Assembly (NCBI GenBank): GCA_025738555.1
Contig: JAOVFP010000002.1
Location: forward strand, 8,122,001 to 8,186,000
DNA length: 64,000 bases
Direction: 5' to 3'
Source of the DNA: Cyathus striatus
Taxonomy: Eukaryota > Basidiomycota > Agaricomycetes > Agaricales > Nidulariaceae
The notes beneath the pieces are model-generated. The model did not search any database. It had not been told where the DNA came from and saw nothing but the letters and a program-made list of their open reading frames with translations. How positions within the stretch are numbered: the stretch's first letter is position 1; each line of letters opens with the position of its first letter. Of the stretch, positions 36,641 through 50,049 are shown in pieces. Position numbers and translations under genes: made by a program.

Positions 36641-37560
36641 ACGAACACGAACGTGACTGTCATGTCGATGCTACTTCAAAATAGGGTATCAGTTCATGAA
36701 AAGGAGGAAGGGAGGAATAAATGAATGAAGGAAGAGAATCGCAAAGAACGAAACGTACCATACTTGTCCAATAACTGCGGGGGTCGTACGGATCCGCCTC
36801 TACCTCTCCTCTCCCAACCTTCCCTAAGTTCCAATCAGACCTATTCAAATACCCGACCAACGATGTATGTTCCACAAAGTAGTGGTGCAATATCCTTCGC
36901 GAAGTGCTCTACGTCACACACACGTGAAGTCCAGGCTCTCCTCGTGCTTTACTGAGTCGATATGGTGAGCACTGGTCCCGACGTCGTTCAACGTCATCTA
37001 ACAGGTTGTGCACGTGGCATACATATCTGAGGCAGAATTGGGGCTCACTTCAAGTTGGAATGGATGAAGGAAAGAAGGAAGCTGGAAGGCAGCAGCACTG
37101 GAGACTCGGGAGTAAACGAGTGCCAAATGACTACAACCATCAAATCGATCATGTGTAAGCTTAGGCGCGCGTCACATTGACCTCACACACACTCCTCTTG
37201 TTCCATACTCATCCGGGCGAAGTTTCTCCTCTCCCCTCCCTTCTCAAACTTTTTCCATTATGATCTGCCCCGAAACACTTTCATACAGCACAAAACCACC
37301 TATCCAACGAAAATTAACCCCCATCTCATATACAGAAATATCATTATCCTATCAAAATATATGTGATTATCCATATCACCCGACCTGCAAGAAATGAACA
37401 GAATGATTATCCAGTGGCGACGGTTTGGGGACCTGTGTATTGGTATAGTCGGGCCTTGACTAGAGTACACTATAAGAACGTTTCACTGTGCTGTGAATTG
37501 CTGTGAAGCCAGGCTATGCCTGGCTACGCATCTGTCAATTAAGATATTTACAAGCGCCCT
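36641..37560. repeat. Duplicated block gamma, copy 2: upstream region of gene copy C
   Basis: Pairs with 26105-27283 and 52560-53415. No gene within it. Confidence 0.6.
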
Positions 37561-37565
37561 TACCA

Positions 37566-37576
37566 TATGTATATAC
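37566..37576 (+). promoter_or_regulatory. TATA box of gene copy C
   Basis: TATGTATATAC about 115 bases upstream of the ATG at 37691, followed by the conserved gagctcc, as in copies B and D. Confidence 0.5.
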
Positions 37577-37690
37577 TCTTATGAGCTCCACCCTACGTCC
37601 CTGGCCACCTTTCTACTTGCTTTCTTCTTGTCGCCTGTGTACGAGTCACTGCTGCGCTACTAAATTGCATTCCACTCCGCTTTCGCCAAG

Positions 37691-40404
37691 ATGTTTAATA
37701 AAGCTAAGGGCTTTGTGATACGGAACGGTGCATTTATTGAAAATCTCTGTAAGTTTTTATTCTTCATATATTCTGGTAAAATACGATATTTAATTCATCA
37801 TATTTATTGTAGATGTCAATAATGTGGATTGTAGTTCTTCACAAAGGACGCGCTCCAAAGACGTTCATCAGGGTGATTCTCAACTTATATCGAATGTAAG
37901 TTACATTCCGCTTCGGTGTGACAATATCTATTCTTATGCCCTCATAAAGTACACACAACTAAAAATGGGCGACATCCATGTACTCGATGGGCGTATACAA
38001 GTAGACAAAGTCTACAATGATGTTATAGTCGAAGTTATGGTAGGGGAAACTAAGAAAAGAGCAGCACGACTCTATCGAGGACCTCGCGGACACACTGTGA
38101 GCCAAAGATTTCCTCCTAATGCGATATGGTGAAACTCAAAATATATCGTTGAAGCAACTTAAAATGGAACTAGAGCTTCTGTATAAGTTACAGTAATTAA
38201 ATACATGTTTAATCGCCGGAAAATTGGTGATTAACCATTAGCTTTTAGCCCTCATCCAAGGATTAGACAAGTGTATGGTATATTTAAATGTAATGACGCC
38301 ACTGGTCTTGTGTTTCATGATGACGGTAGCCATTCATTTATTTTTATATTCCAGCGAGACTTATAACAATATTGTAGGAACACATCAAAGATATGGAGAA
38401 TATATATGGTCTCTGACACCCCTGCAGCGTGCTGCTTTCAGTATAAAATATGTAAGTGCACAAATTGTACTACCCGAACAACCTCTAAGACAGCAGCTAT
38501 GCTCAGATAAGAGATTATATTGTAAGTTATGCTGTTTACTTCGTGAATCTGTGTTATACACATTTTGTTTTAAAGGACACCAACATATATTTATGCGAAT
38601 ACAGCAATTTCTTTCGAAACAATGATTCCCATTTATCTGGGAGAGGGACAGTAGCTGAACGAATCACGCGTGGCCCATATGATAGCCCTGATGCTATTGA
38701 TTTTTACATCAGCCGCCCATCTGGTAGGCTTAACACTGTGTTATCGGTAAGCAGCTTACGCAGATTGTGATTCATTTTGCTTATTTCACCACAGATTTGT
38801 GGCCGTGATTATCAACGTAATAAAGATAATAGTTACACTTGGAGTGGATGCCGGTATATTTGGAATACTCGGAAGCCTCCAGGAAATATATCACAAAGCG
38901 ACTTTGAACTAATCGACAAAGTTCTTGACCATGACTATATTATCCCCCAAACTCACGTTAGTACAGCTCAACTGATATACACGTTGCATAGCACGTTTCT
39001 CTCAGTGATGAAGACCACACACATACGGAATACTGGAAAGAAAAATGAATGCCATCTAGGGTATCCTGTTATAGTTTGGCCTGACAAGCATGGGGATTAT
39101 ACTGATAGAATTCATTACGCATCTGCACATTTAAAAGTGACTCAACAATACTTTGAAAGCGACCCGAAGTGGGACTTCCCTCCAGACTTATTTTGCTGGG
39201 GGCGTGTACGACAACTTACATGGTGAGGACAAGACTGATTAGACGGTCACGTATCTCCCTCAATATTTACATGCTATATTGTTAGCTTTAGGTTAAACAC
39301 CAATGCTATACTCCCAGTCACGTTCATAAATGAAGATTGCCAAAGTATATCACTTTCGGGAATTTTTCGTGTCTCTGACGACACTTATCGAAATTTTCTA
39401 TCTCAAGCACCTCAAATAATAGAAAACCATACATTCATTCGCGATCCAATTAACAACTCGGGTATAAGTAATAAAATTTTCATTCGCAATCCTAGTAACT
39501 TGGGCATAGGTAATAAAGTTTCGTATATATTGAAAATTATCACCGAAGTTCTAAACTATTGTTCTAAAGTATCTGGGATAAAAATCACGATTAACGTTAC
39601 AATATATTTCTCTCATCTCATCCGCTGTATGGAAAACAACAGAGACACAGAAGTAAATTTATTCATTTCCGATCCAGGCATTGACTCAGTGGATGGAAGG
39701 GTTTCTGAGCCCCATATTTATTGGTCATTGGACAAGTCCGGAACCGAGCCACTTACTGCTTTTTCTGCCCCTTTAAATGGACTATTCATTACAGAAATAG
39801 ACATATGTCCGTATGGAATAGCATACTGGGATACATTTTACTATGAAGCTCTCAGTGATTTGTACAAGATGTGCAAGATATCGACATCTGATGTCTTGCA
39901 ACCTTCTGAACTTGAACCAAATCGACAAGGTATTTGAATCCATTTTTTCTTTATGCTTAAATCGAATTCACCAAGATCATGTAGACCATCACAGAAAATC
40001 ATCTCCATATATGGAGGATATACACATCAAATACTTTGCAACACAGCACGAGATATTAAAAGATAGCGAAGTATGGTATGACGATCCGCGAAATAGGATG
40101 ACACGTACAAATTCCGATGTAGGATATTATGCGCATCATTCACGTCGTTCGGGAAGATACCATCCCTGGTTTATATCACCAAACATTTCATTTTTATATT
40201 GGCTTGGAATTACAAACTTGGAAAATGGTTTTGCTGTATTAGGAACAGTGTATCAAACAAGAGACCATTATACCAAATTAAGGAAGTATGATGAAAACCG
40301 CCAAACTAAATATTCAGACATGGAACGAGGAAGAATGGGAGAATATTACTCACGTGGAAGCCGATAGTGGGGACTCGGATACAGATCGTTTCGAAGAGGT
40401 GTAG
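37691..40404 (+). pseudogene. Gene family delta, copy C: kinase-like multi-exon gene with frameshifts
   Basis: The same exon plan as copy B. Exon 1 is 37691-37748, exon 2 37813-38096, exon 3 38155-38192 and exon 4 from 38249. The N-terminus is MFNKAKGFVIRNGAFIEN. HPHPRIRQVYGIFKCND ends the kinase-like N-lobe. The exon 4 frame then stops before it can join VGTHQRYGEY; the gap between these parts is 2 bases shorter than in copy B. Later segments ALNGLFIT-like, DPGIDSVDGRVSEPHIYWS and AVLGTVYQTRDHYTK are well kept. A one-base loss near 40318 changes the last roughly 30 residues and gives a stop at 40365. It is the only copy with both ends free of insertions, but it appears inactive. Confidence 0.5.
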
Positions 40405-40544
40405 GATGGTCGATTCATTGGATAAATATTGAATATATTTCTGGTAGTACGTTTTGAATCGTCTTTTAGAAAGTTACGCCAAATAAAATCTCTAGTATCA
40501 ACTATTTAGTCAATTCAAGTAATCAGATTGTATAAAGTTGAACA

Positions 40545-41750
40545 GAAATTGGGCGCTTTGAAGGCACTTAGACGAAATGAATTCTATTGTGCAAAACATT
40601 AAGTACTGTACATATCTGAAATGACCAATCTTTGACATTGTTCAACCTTATTCCCAACAGATTCGAATCTATCCGTAGTCCCACAGGATCGTTCCTTTCT
40701 TTGCGGACCATGCCCCCCAGGATGTGTGTGATGTGCAGAAAGGAATATTTCGCCTCCGTAGCTTGCTGTCTGCTTACTTGGGTCCTATTCTAGTTCATCG
40801 AACAAGGAGCAGCGCTCGGGAAGGTGGTTAAGCGCTAAACCGGACAGGGTGACTTCACGCTCAGATTACCGATTCGAGACAGTAATGATGGTGTAGGATC
40901 TATACCGTGACATCACCACCTAACATTCCCCCGGAGAACTAGACCAAAAGTCCCGACTACATTCTCAGGTCCACATGTGCATAGTGCTACACCTGCGTAT
41001 CTTATACTTGGGCAGCGGGTGGAGAGGAGGAGCGCGTTTCGAAGGAAATGGTGTGGGTTCGTTGGATATTGTAGTAACAGCGAGGAGAGGAAGAGAGGTA
41101 AAGGTCCCACTAATAGCTCGTGTCCTCGAATACCTGTACCCACTGCGAGACATACAGGGTTGGGGTTACTGATGCACGTTGCGTACTGTCATGTAGGCGA
41201 GGAGGAAACTGCGTGTGTAGTGTCGAGTCAGATAGGGAAGGAGTGCCGTTGAACTGTTAGCTCGATACTACTTGCAAACGGGGTATCAGTCCATGAACAG
41301 AAGGAAGGAGGATAAACGAATGAAGGAAGGGACTCGCGGAGAACGAAACATACCATATACGATATGACTGTTAACGCCATACGGGGACCGCGGGATATAC
41401 TGATGCACCTCTACCTCTCCTCTACCAACCTTTCATTCTAATCCCACCTAAACTCGACCAACGATACGCGTTCTACCAGGCAGCAGTGAAGTAAATATCC
41501 TTCGTGCTTTACTGAGATCTGAGACTTGATATAGTTCCAATGTATAGTATTCTTGAATACACGGGAACACAGTGTAGTTGTCTGGTCGTTCTGTGGTGGG
41601 CACTGGTCAACGGATCCAACGGGTATCGATAATTTTGGGTTAGTATTCGCTTGGCCATGAGCATAGCGAGTAGGCTCTCTGTTCTATGACCGGAATGGTC
41701 TGTATCAATTTGAGGTCAAATTTGGACCAAGTACACACTAGCTGAGGATG
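40545..41750. repeat. Duplicated block alpha, copy 2
   Basis: Pairs with 34265-35440, following directly after gene copy C. No gene. Confidence 0.6.
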
Positions 41751-43017
41751 TTAGGTTGAACGATGGATAAGGCGGGAGGTGGAATTGTAGTATGAAAGAC
41801 AAGTCAAAGAGGTAGCGAAGTGGAGATGGATTGTGACGTGCGCCTACGCGTGACATCGTGTTTGTAGTCATTTAGTACGTTTCTTTCTTCCGGTTCCCGA
41901 GCCCCGAGTCCCGAGTCCAACCCGAGTCTCTTCTCTGCATTCAGCGCTGCGCCAGCTTCCACATTGCTTCCAGCTTCCACAGTGTCCATGATTCTCAACC
42001 GTGTCCCTGTCTCTCTAGGTATGCCAAATCAAACTGCGTAGACATTGCGAAGTAATCGGACCTCTTACAGAAGGCAGTCCCGGATTGGACGATCGGTGTC
42101 AAACGAAGTTACATGTAGCATTGTGAGAGTGTGTCGGGAGAGGACAAACAGGATACTGAGTACTACTGATATCGCTCACGTAGGAGAAGGAAGAGGATCG
42201 TTGTGTGATGTAATACCTACAGTTACTTGGTACGTCTCTCCCCTCCCTCCTTTTCTCTTCTTTCCTTGATAACCGTTTCCTTCTCACCTTCAAGGCCCTG
42301 CACAGTATAACGTACCTCTGCAACCCCAGCCATGCACCCCCTACATCCAACCTTTTCTTTTGTTGACCCCCTGGCTCTGTGTACGACTTGTTGGAGGGAT
42401 GCGTACCTTGTTCTCCCCGGAGCCGTGTCGCCGAGGATGACAAGGCGACAGTATATTGAAACCTCATCTCTCCCCTCCGTCCGTCACTCAAGTGATGTGA
42501 TACGCAGGTGTAACGCTATGCGCTGTGTACCTACCACTCTCGAAGGCTGTAGCTACTAGCTGGGAGGCTGGGAGTGAATACAAGTTCGCTGGGGGGACGA
42601 GCGGGGGTGCCAGGTTGGATGTATGAGTGATGTTTTGACTCGTACCCTGCGTTCTGTACCACCAGCCGTTGATCTGGACTCTGGGGGCGGTGCTCTTTGT
42701 CGGCGTGTCGTAACAGTTCGAGTATAAATGGGGGTCTGGATTCTCACTTGTCTGGCCATTCTTTTCCTGCGACCAATGGAAGAAGAGAATTCATGCACTC
42801 AAGGACGCTTCCTCCTCTCCCCGCTTCAGCAGCAGTTCTCGAAGGTTGTACACAGGTGGAAACAACCCCACGACTTTGGTGCTCGCCGGTCGTTAATCGG
42901 AGGTGCACGTGTTTCAACACACCTCTTTCTCCTCATCGCCACCGTGATCAAGAGTTAGAATCCTCTCCCATCTCCTATCTCATCTGTTCCCTCTACCCAC
43001 ACCTGGATGTAAAGTAC
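41751..43017. repeat. Duplicated block beta, copy 3, interrupted at 43018
   Basis: Pairs with 23450-25125 and 35441-36640. It breaks off at aaagtac and continues at 51078 (gtactccattctcgatta), after an 8-kb insertion. Confidence 0.65.
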
Positions 43018-43525
43018 TGATGCGCCGAATTTGTGATTTGTATTTAAATACTACTAATATATATTGTAATACTCAAATAATCATTGCAAACCACAGGCTT
43101 TAAGTTCAAGGGAGAGAAAACACAGATAATGTATAAACTAGTATAAAGGTAGGAAACTATAGATTAAATATTCTTTCTAATACGAAATTACTCGGTTCAA
43201 GTACTGTTCAGATTCGTTTCTATTCCAATTTATTACACTCCTAGAGTGGAAGAAGCCTAGGATTTCTCCTGGGATTGCTTGCTTTTCCTCCTCATTCCTG
43301 TCCTCCTTATATATCTTTTTACAAATAAAACTGTACAGTACCTATATATGGAAAGGAACTACTATAGACTACTTTATATGACGACATAATGATATTTCTA
43401 ACATATTGACCATGCGGGAGCAACCATACATGTGGAATTCCATGTGGTAGATTAAAACAGCGGGATATTCTCAGAGTACCAAGTACAAAGTCACATGACT
43501 TTCTCGAGATCTTTACCCTCCCCCA

Positions 43526-43800
43526 CCCTTTTCACGTGAATTTCACATGAATTTCACGTGAAGTTTACCTGAAATTTTGGACCTTGATTTTCTCTGATTT
43601 TGGGGGAGTCCCCTGCAAATTGTTTCACGTGAATTTCATGTGGAACAACGTGAATAGGTGAAATTCACGTGAAAAACTCCGCATGAAATTCATGTGAATT
43701 ACACATGAATTACACATGAATACGTGAATATGTGAATTCTATGTGAATTAACCATGTGAATTTCACGTGGCATTCACCTGGAATTCAGGTAAACATAATT
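43526..43800. repeat. Left sub-terminal palindromic repeats of the KDZ element
   Basis: About a dozen variants of tcacgtgaatttcacatgaa, each nearly self-complementary. They match those in the right end and may be transposase-binding sites. Confidence 0.65.
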
Positions 43801-45549
43801 CCGTGTTTTAGTAATAGTACATGTAACAGTACTTACTTACTTTTATTATAAAAAAGAAATTTACACCATCGCGAATCGAACCATCGACCATTTCTGATTA
43901 CATAAGCATAAGTTACCATACTCAAGCCACTAATACCGTTACACCATAAAAGTGTTATTTTGAACTGATATCGCAGCATATAGATAGACCATGCAACCGT
44001 GCGTGTCTGTCAGACCGTTTTGGTCAACGGCATCTTCCGACGTTACAACCACCTCATCATTGCACACCCCATCCGTCACCACCCTTCCTCCCCTCCACTC
44101 CCCTTGCCTCCCTTCCTCCCCTTGCCTCCCTTCCTCCCCTTCCCTCTCCCTTCCTCCCCTTCCCTCTCCCTTCTTCCCCTTCCCTCTCCTCCCCTCTTCC
44201 TCTTCTCAGTCACTGGTGACATCGAAGGCGTACAAGGCGGACGAGGAGCAACCACAAGGCGGATGAGGAGCAACCACAAGGCGGACGAGGAGCAACGAAG
44301 GTGGTAGGATGAGGGAGAAGAGGTGTAGGAGGACAATGTACGGTGGAGGGAGACGGAGAGGGGTGATGAGGACAACAAACAGATCGATAACAGGTAGGTC
44401 AACGATGATGGGGATGATAGGGATGAAATCTTACAACAGCCACAGCGCCCCCATCCTCCCTTCTGCATCGTGACACCCTGATGCCCCCGTCCTCCCCTCT
44501 CGTCGTGACAATAGCAATGCCACACCGTGTTGGCCAGTGCCCCCATTCCCCCCCTTGTCGTGACGACGATGACACCACACCGTGTTGGCCAATGCCCTCG
44601 TTTCCTCCCTCATCGTGATGACGACGATGCTGTGCCGTTTTGGCTAACGCCCCCGCCCCCTTGCTCGTTGTGGCAACGACGACACCGCACGGTGTTGGCC
44701 AATGCCCCCGCCCCCTTGCTCATCGTGGCAACGATGATGCCGCACGGTGTTGGCCAGCACCCCCGCCCCCTTGCTCATCGTGACGATGACGAGTGAGGAG
44801 GACAGTGGACAGCGCCAAACACCAAATGCCAATGACAAGGGCATAGTGGGGGGGGAACGTATAGCGAGGGGGGAGGGAATGTATAGCAAGAGGGGAGGGA
44901 ATGTATAGTGAGGGGGGAGGGAACAGATAGCGAGGGGGGAGGGAATGTATAGTGAGGGGGGGAACAGGCTGAGGGATTGATAGTGCATAGTGAGTGGGGG
45001 GGGAGATTGATAGTGCATAGTGCTTAGCAAGGGAGGGATCAATAGCGCATAGTGAGGGAGGGAATTGATGGTTTAACCAGTAGTGTACAATACCTTGCTC
45101 TTGCACTGTGTAGACTACTATAATACATTCAATTATAACTCATGAGACACAATTTTGTTCTCGCAAATAAGCATGTTGTGTACTATTAATGCATTTGCAC
45201 AAGTAATGCATGTGTACTATAAACATATTTCTGCAAGCGATGCATGTATTATCCACACATTTGTGTGCATGATGTAAGCGGCATGCCAAAATAGGGCATA
45301 TTTTATGATGAACCGGGGGAATGGCCTGTTTTAATTAGAATAGAAGCAGTTGCTGCCCCATTTTCGGACTTTTATTCACACAAGAAGCTTTCAAGATAAT
45401 TTTAGACCTGGTCAGCAGGCATACATGTGGCATATGTGTAGGTATAGAAGGGTCTACTTATCTTTTCCTTGCCCTGCCCCCACTTGACTCATAACCCCCA
45501 CATTGTCTCTTATCTTCACTGTTATCCTTTCAACTTTTTACTATACAAT
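43801..45549. repeat. Left non-coding part of the KDZ element with three minisatellites
   Basis: From 44085 to 44215 there is a polypyrimidine tract of cttcctcccctt-type repeats. At about 44500-44800 there are four or five units of about 60-65 bases containing gtgttggccaatgcccccgccc. At 44845-45060 there are repeats of gggggagggaatgtatagtga. Long open frames across these (for example 44076-44546 and 44644-45042 on the minus strand) are produced by the repeats. The rest holds no gene. Confidence 0.6.
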
Positions 45550-47748
45550 ATGGCTCCAAACAAGCAAAACAACACCAACAACACCTCTACTACTGTTTCA
45601 CCACCTCGTTCTCGTAGTGGTCAGGTTCGTTCTGACCCACCAGCATCCAAGCCACACAAACGTACACAATCATCTGTGGACACTACAGATGAGCCTGCTG
45701 CTAAGAAGGCTACTATGAATTCAGATGGGCTGGATGTTGGAAAGGACAAGAAGCAAGTTAAAAAAGGGAAGGGGGGGAAGGGAAGGTGCACTAAAGCACG
45801 GTGTGTACTGGCTGTTCAGTTATTTCTATTGGTTTGCTAACACTTTTTACAGTAAAACAGCTGCAGATAAGGAAGAAGAAGATGAAGCTGCTTCTTCCAC
45901 TAAAGAGTGTGTACACCCATTTCATAATAAATTAATTCTAATGCAATTATTTCAGTGCTGAGACGATTATTAAAGAAATTGGTCTTACTGTGGCACCTCT
46001 AGCATGCGTTATTGCTACTGAGATGACTGGAACTGCTGCTGAAGCTGCAACTGTTAATACTGAGACTACTCAAGCTTCTGAAATCACTACTGGGGCTACT
46101 ACCAAGACTGGTACTATTGAGAGTTTGGCTGCTGGTACTATTGAGAATTTAACTGAGACTATTGGAACATCTGCTGAAGTCACAACTACTGAGACTATAT
46201 CTAAAATAAATACTATGAATACTCCTGGGGTATCAGCTATAGGTGGTGAGGGAAGAACTAAAAGAAAAGTTCTTCTAGCTGTCACTCCTTCAGACACTGA
46301 GTCAGAAAATACTGAAAACAATAGTACTGAAGACAATGAAAATGAGAATGAGAATGAGAATGATAGTAATGCTGAAGAAGGAGAGAGAAATGATTTGAAA
46401 ATGAAGGAAAATAGTGAAGAGAATGATAGTGAGAGTTCTGATAATGAAGTGATTGATATTGAGGAAAAGGAAAAGAATATGGAGGCAAATAATGAGAAAG
46501 ATAAACAAATCTTGGAGGAGGGAGGTGAAGAAAACTATGATATGCATAGCCCCTCACCAACCAATTCTCCTCTGTCCCCTGTACCAACTAAGGCAGAATT
46601 GAAAGGAGCATCTAAAACTCATGGTGGTACAATTAGAGGGAAAGCATATGGAAATACATTGAACTTTGCTGATTATATTGATAATGAGAACAACTCTCCT
46701 ATGGATATTCAGGAGGAAGGACTAGCATATATCATTATTTCTGATGATTCTCCAAAAGTCAACCCGACTTTGTTGAATATTGAAACTCCTCCAACAGCCA
46801 TTCCCATTGTTGTGAACAATCATCTGAAATCTGTACTTGAAGAAATTGCTCAAATGATTCCTAATATTAAAGGTAATATTATTATGAATTTTGTTTCATC
46901 TTCACTAATATGAATTGTAGAACAAGACTGTCAGATTAGAGTATTTGATACTAGTCAAAATATCTGGATTATGCAAGGGCGCTACAGTAGCATACGAGAT
47001 GCAGTTACTATTGAGTGGCACCCACAAAATCAAGACTTAGCTATTTTTCTTGCTGCAGTAAGAATTTCAATTATAAATATATATTAAATACTAATTCTTG
47101 TGTCAGACTGACCCTATCATTAAACACATTGGCTACAGTAAGGCTTCAAGTGCTGTTAGCACAAATGAAACTTCGGCTCATTCTAAGAGTGAGGATAATA
47201 AGTCTAGCTATTCAGTTGAGAGCACCCAGATTGCCAATAAGTTATCTCCAAGAGAGAGGACTATTGTATCCATTTATGAGGTAGACCAGTCACTCCTTGA
47301 ACTTACTGGAAAATGGTCAATTCAGGAGGCATGGAAAGTCTACAGTGAGGTTAATAGGGTTAAACGCTTAGTGGACATAAATTCTAAACCATTGCCTGAT
47401 GGGTTTGCTAAACCATCATCCTCTGATATTTATAAACTTTTTGGAATTGGAACTACTGCATGGCACAACTGGGATGTTGTTCTGAAGAGACTTTCCAACT
47501 ATCCAGATATGGTAGAATGGCTAAGTGATAATAATCCTGATATGAACAATACATGTGAGCTTTGGGGCTTGGAGAAGTCTTCTGGATTTACAAGAGTCAA
47601 TTTAGCAGATTGGATGGATGCCAGAGACAAGGCTAATAAAGATAAAGCAGCTGGTAAAGAGAAGGCCAGTGATTCAAACCAGAAATCAGCCAAAGGGAAG
47701 GACAAGGGAAATCAAAGAAAGGAGCTGGAATTAAGAACAAGTAAGTAG
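45550..47748 (+). CDS. KDZ-element companion gene, five exons, intact (about 666 residues)
   Basis: Exons 45550-45800, 45853-45906, 45956-46872, 46921-47057 and 47107-47748 join in phase across four introns of 46-52 bases, giving one open frame. I do not recognise a named domain. The N-terminus is Asn/Ser/Thr-rich with a basic, nuclear-signal-like KKGKGGKGR. A long Thr/Glu-rich stretch and an acidic NENENEND run follow. Next is an ordered segment (RVFDTSQNIWIMQGRYSS and SLLELTGKWSIQEAWKVYS). Then comes PSSSDIYKLFGIGTTAWHNWD, and the tail is Lys-rich. Such proteins often precede KDZ transposases in agarics as far as I know; the role in transposition is undetermined. It lies 131 bases upstream of the transposase on the same strand. 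Confidence 0.65.
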
Positions 47749-47879
47749 TTGTACATCATGTGGTGTTAAAGTTTGTATCATGTAATTTTAGTTTCTTTAA
47801 CGTTGTCATTTGGTTACTTCAAATATGCATTTCACTATTGCTCAGGAACTCATATTTAGTTGCACTGTATTACTTGCCA

Positions 47880-50024
47880 ATGGCCTATGCTATAGGAACT
47901 GAACAAGAGTTTCCTATGTTAAAGTTTAGCCAATTTAGTCAGTTTATTGAAGCAAACTTTGGATCAAAGATTAGCCTATCAACAGTTATATTTTTGCTGT
48001 TTTCTCTAACAAGTAATGTTGAGCTGTTAAATTTACATGCAAGACAACAGTATCGTGAAGGAAATGACAGAAGAACAACAACACTAACTGCTTGGATTAA
48101 TGTACTGTCAATGGCTGTTACATCTTCTCTTGGTAGTAAAACTAAATATTTATTTCAAGAAAATATAATTCCAGATCACTATGATGATAATGACATTAAC
48201 TATAATATTTCTGCAAAACTAGATGCATTTTCCAAATTTCTTAAATTGCATCCATATAATGAGACAGGGCACTATATTGGAGAGCTAGGACCTGTTTCAG
48301 AAACTAAATTAACTCCAGTATGAATGATATGTCCATCATTTATGCATTGCAATGGTGCATCATGTGATGGGTCTGCATTAACACAAAATTCAAAATATCG
48401 AGATATACCAAAAGTTACATTAATTGAGGGTACAAAAATGTATCATGAATCATATATATTAACAGGATCTTGCTCTAAGTGTAAATCAATATACTATGCT
48501 GATCATAAATGTATATCTATTACTGGTCAGAGACCACAAAAAGAATATTTAAATAAAGCACATTATTTTAAAATAGGTACTCATCTTTGGGTGGATCGAG
48601 TATTCTCTAAAGCAATAATGCATGGTATATACAGTTTTCATGCATCAGCTGCAGCATCAGCTGCAGCATATGCTGAATATTGGAGTAATAGCTTTGGAAA
48701 TAACATTGAAATTAGTCGCAAGCAAATTTGGCATGCCTTTATAGATGAGTCTATTCAGACTGTAAGCTTAATTACTGGTAGACAACTTACTGTTGATGAT
48801 CATCTACCAATCAATGAAATTACACATTATGCATTTGAGCATCTTGGGGCAAATGGAATTGTTAAACCTCCATCAGAGCACAGCTGCTTAGAATGTACTC
48901 AAAAGTACAAGTCTACAGCTGATAACATGACTAACTACAGAAGTAATATTACAACAGAAAATTTTGCTCCTGTGAAGATGGTTGTAGTAGATGGTGTTGT
49001 AATGGGCCCAACTGTATGTGTATTTATTTATTTATTATAAACTTAGACTTAACAATGATTTAGCACTGTGCAATGGAGGGTTGTCATGCTGAAGTTAACA
49101 ATTATTGTGGTGGTGTATTCTGCAGACATCACAACATACAATATGGACCCAAATGTTGTGTTAAGAGTTGTGATGCACAAAAAGTTGCAGGTACAGAAGC
49201 ATGTGAGGCTCATAAAGAAATGTGGAATAAGCATAAGTCAAATTACAGTTCAGCAAGTCTTTCTGGACTAAAAAGAGCACTGCAACGCAGAAATGAAAAT
49301 CTGGCATGGCTACCTAATGTTAATCGACCACAGCAGCCACATGATGAAGAACAGAATGATGATAATTCTGATACCCACAAGTCTTATTTTTCCCCAAATT
49401 GCTATTATTGTGTTGAAACTGTGTGTGCTCCATGTGGAGTTGTTATTGCTTGGAAAAAGTTTGTAAAATCTGAGTCAACAGCTAATATCATGGAGTTATT
49501 AAATATGATTTACCCAACACCTGACTCATGTCCAGCATATATATGTATTGACAAAGCCTGTCTGGTTCTATGTTCAGTTCTGAAAAATATTCTTTATCAA
49601 CCTTGGCTACTGAATAGTCGATTTGTTGTTGATGGATATCACTATACAAATCATAAGGCAGATGATGACCTTTGTTGTACATTTTGCAATCCTGCACCAA
49701 GTGATGGCTCTGCTCCTAATCTTGTAATAATTGAACATGATCGGAATGGTCAACCATATTACAAGAGAGCTTTTAATACACAGGTAAGATATAAGTATTA
49801 AATCTTAATAACTATTAATTCATTATCAGGCATGTGAGCAACTCAATTCTTGGCTGGGTGGGTTTGAGTCTATTCTCAAATGAATGACAGTATCAAACTT
49901 TAATTGGTTTCTACATGCAATGTTGGTTTATCACACACAACATGTTTTGGATAGACAACAGCAAAGAGCAATGAAGACAAGGCTCAGTGATGATCTACCT
50001 GAGGATATGGATGTGGATATATAA
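47880..50024 (+). pseudogene. KDZ transposase with cysteine clusters (CxC5/CxC6 type), two TGA interruptions
   Basis: Exons 47880-49013, 49064-49783 and 49830-50024 are all phase 0 and encode about 680 residues. Cysteine-rich parts include CSKCKSIYYADHKC (about 48472-48513) and a later cluster with CHAEVNNYCGGVFCRHH (about 49085-49135), like the CxC5 and CxC6 modules tied to KDZ transposases. An acidic-residue-bearing segment (YICIDKACLVL; FVVDGYHYTNHKADD) fits part of the RNase H-like core. The C-terminal CEQLNSWLGGFESIL is typical of the family. In-frame TGA codons occur at 48321 and 49881; in both places an Arg codon (CGA or AGA) would fit. As read, no full-length transposase can be made, though recoding or assembly errors are not excluded. 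The ATG at 47880 was chosen because conserved sequence starts there; the frame is open further upstream. Confidence 0.7.
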
Positions 50025-50049
50025 TAGATAAATTTACAATATTCTCTAA

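Noticed and set aside
44076..44546. 156-codon minus frame and similar long frames to 45106
   Set aside because: They run through minisatellite and polypyrimidine arrays; the peptide is simple repeat.
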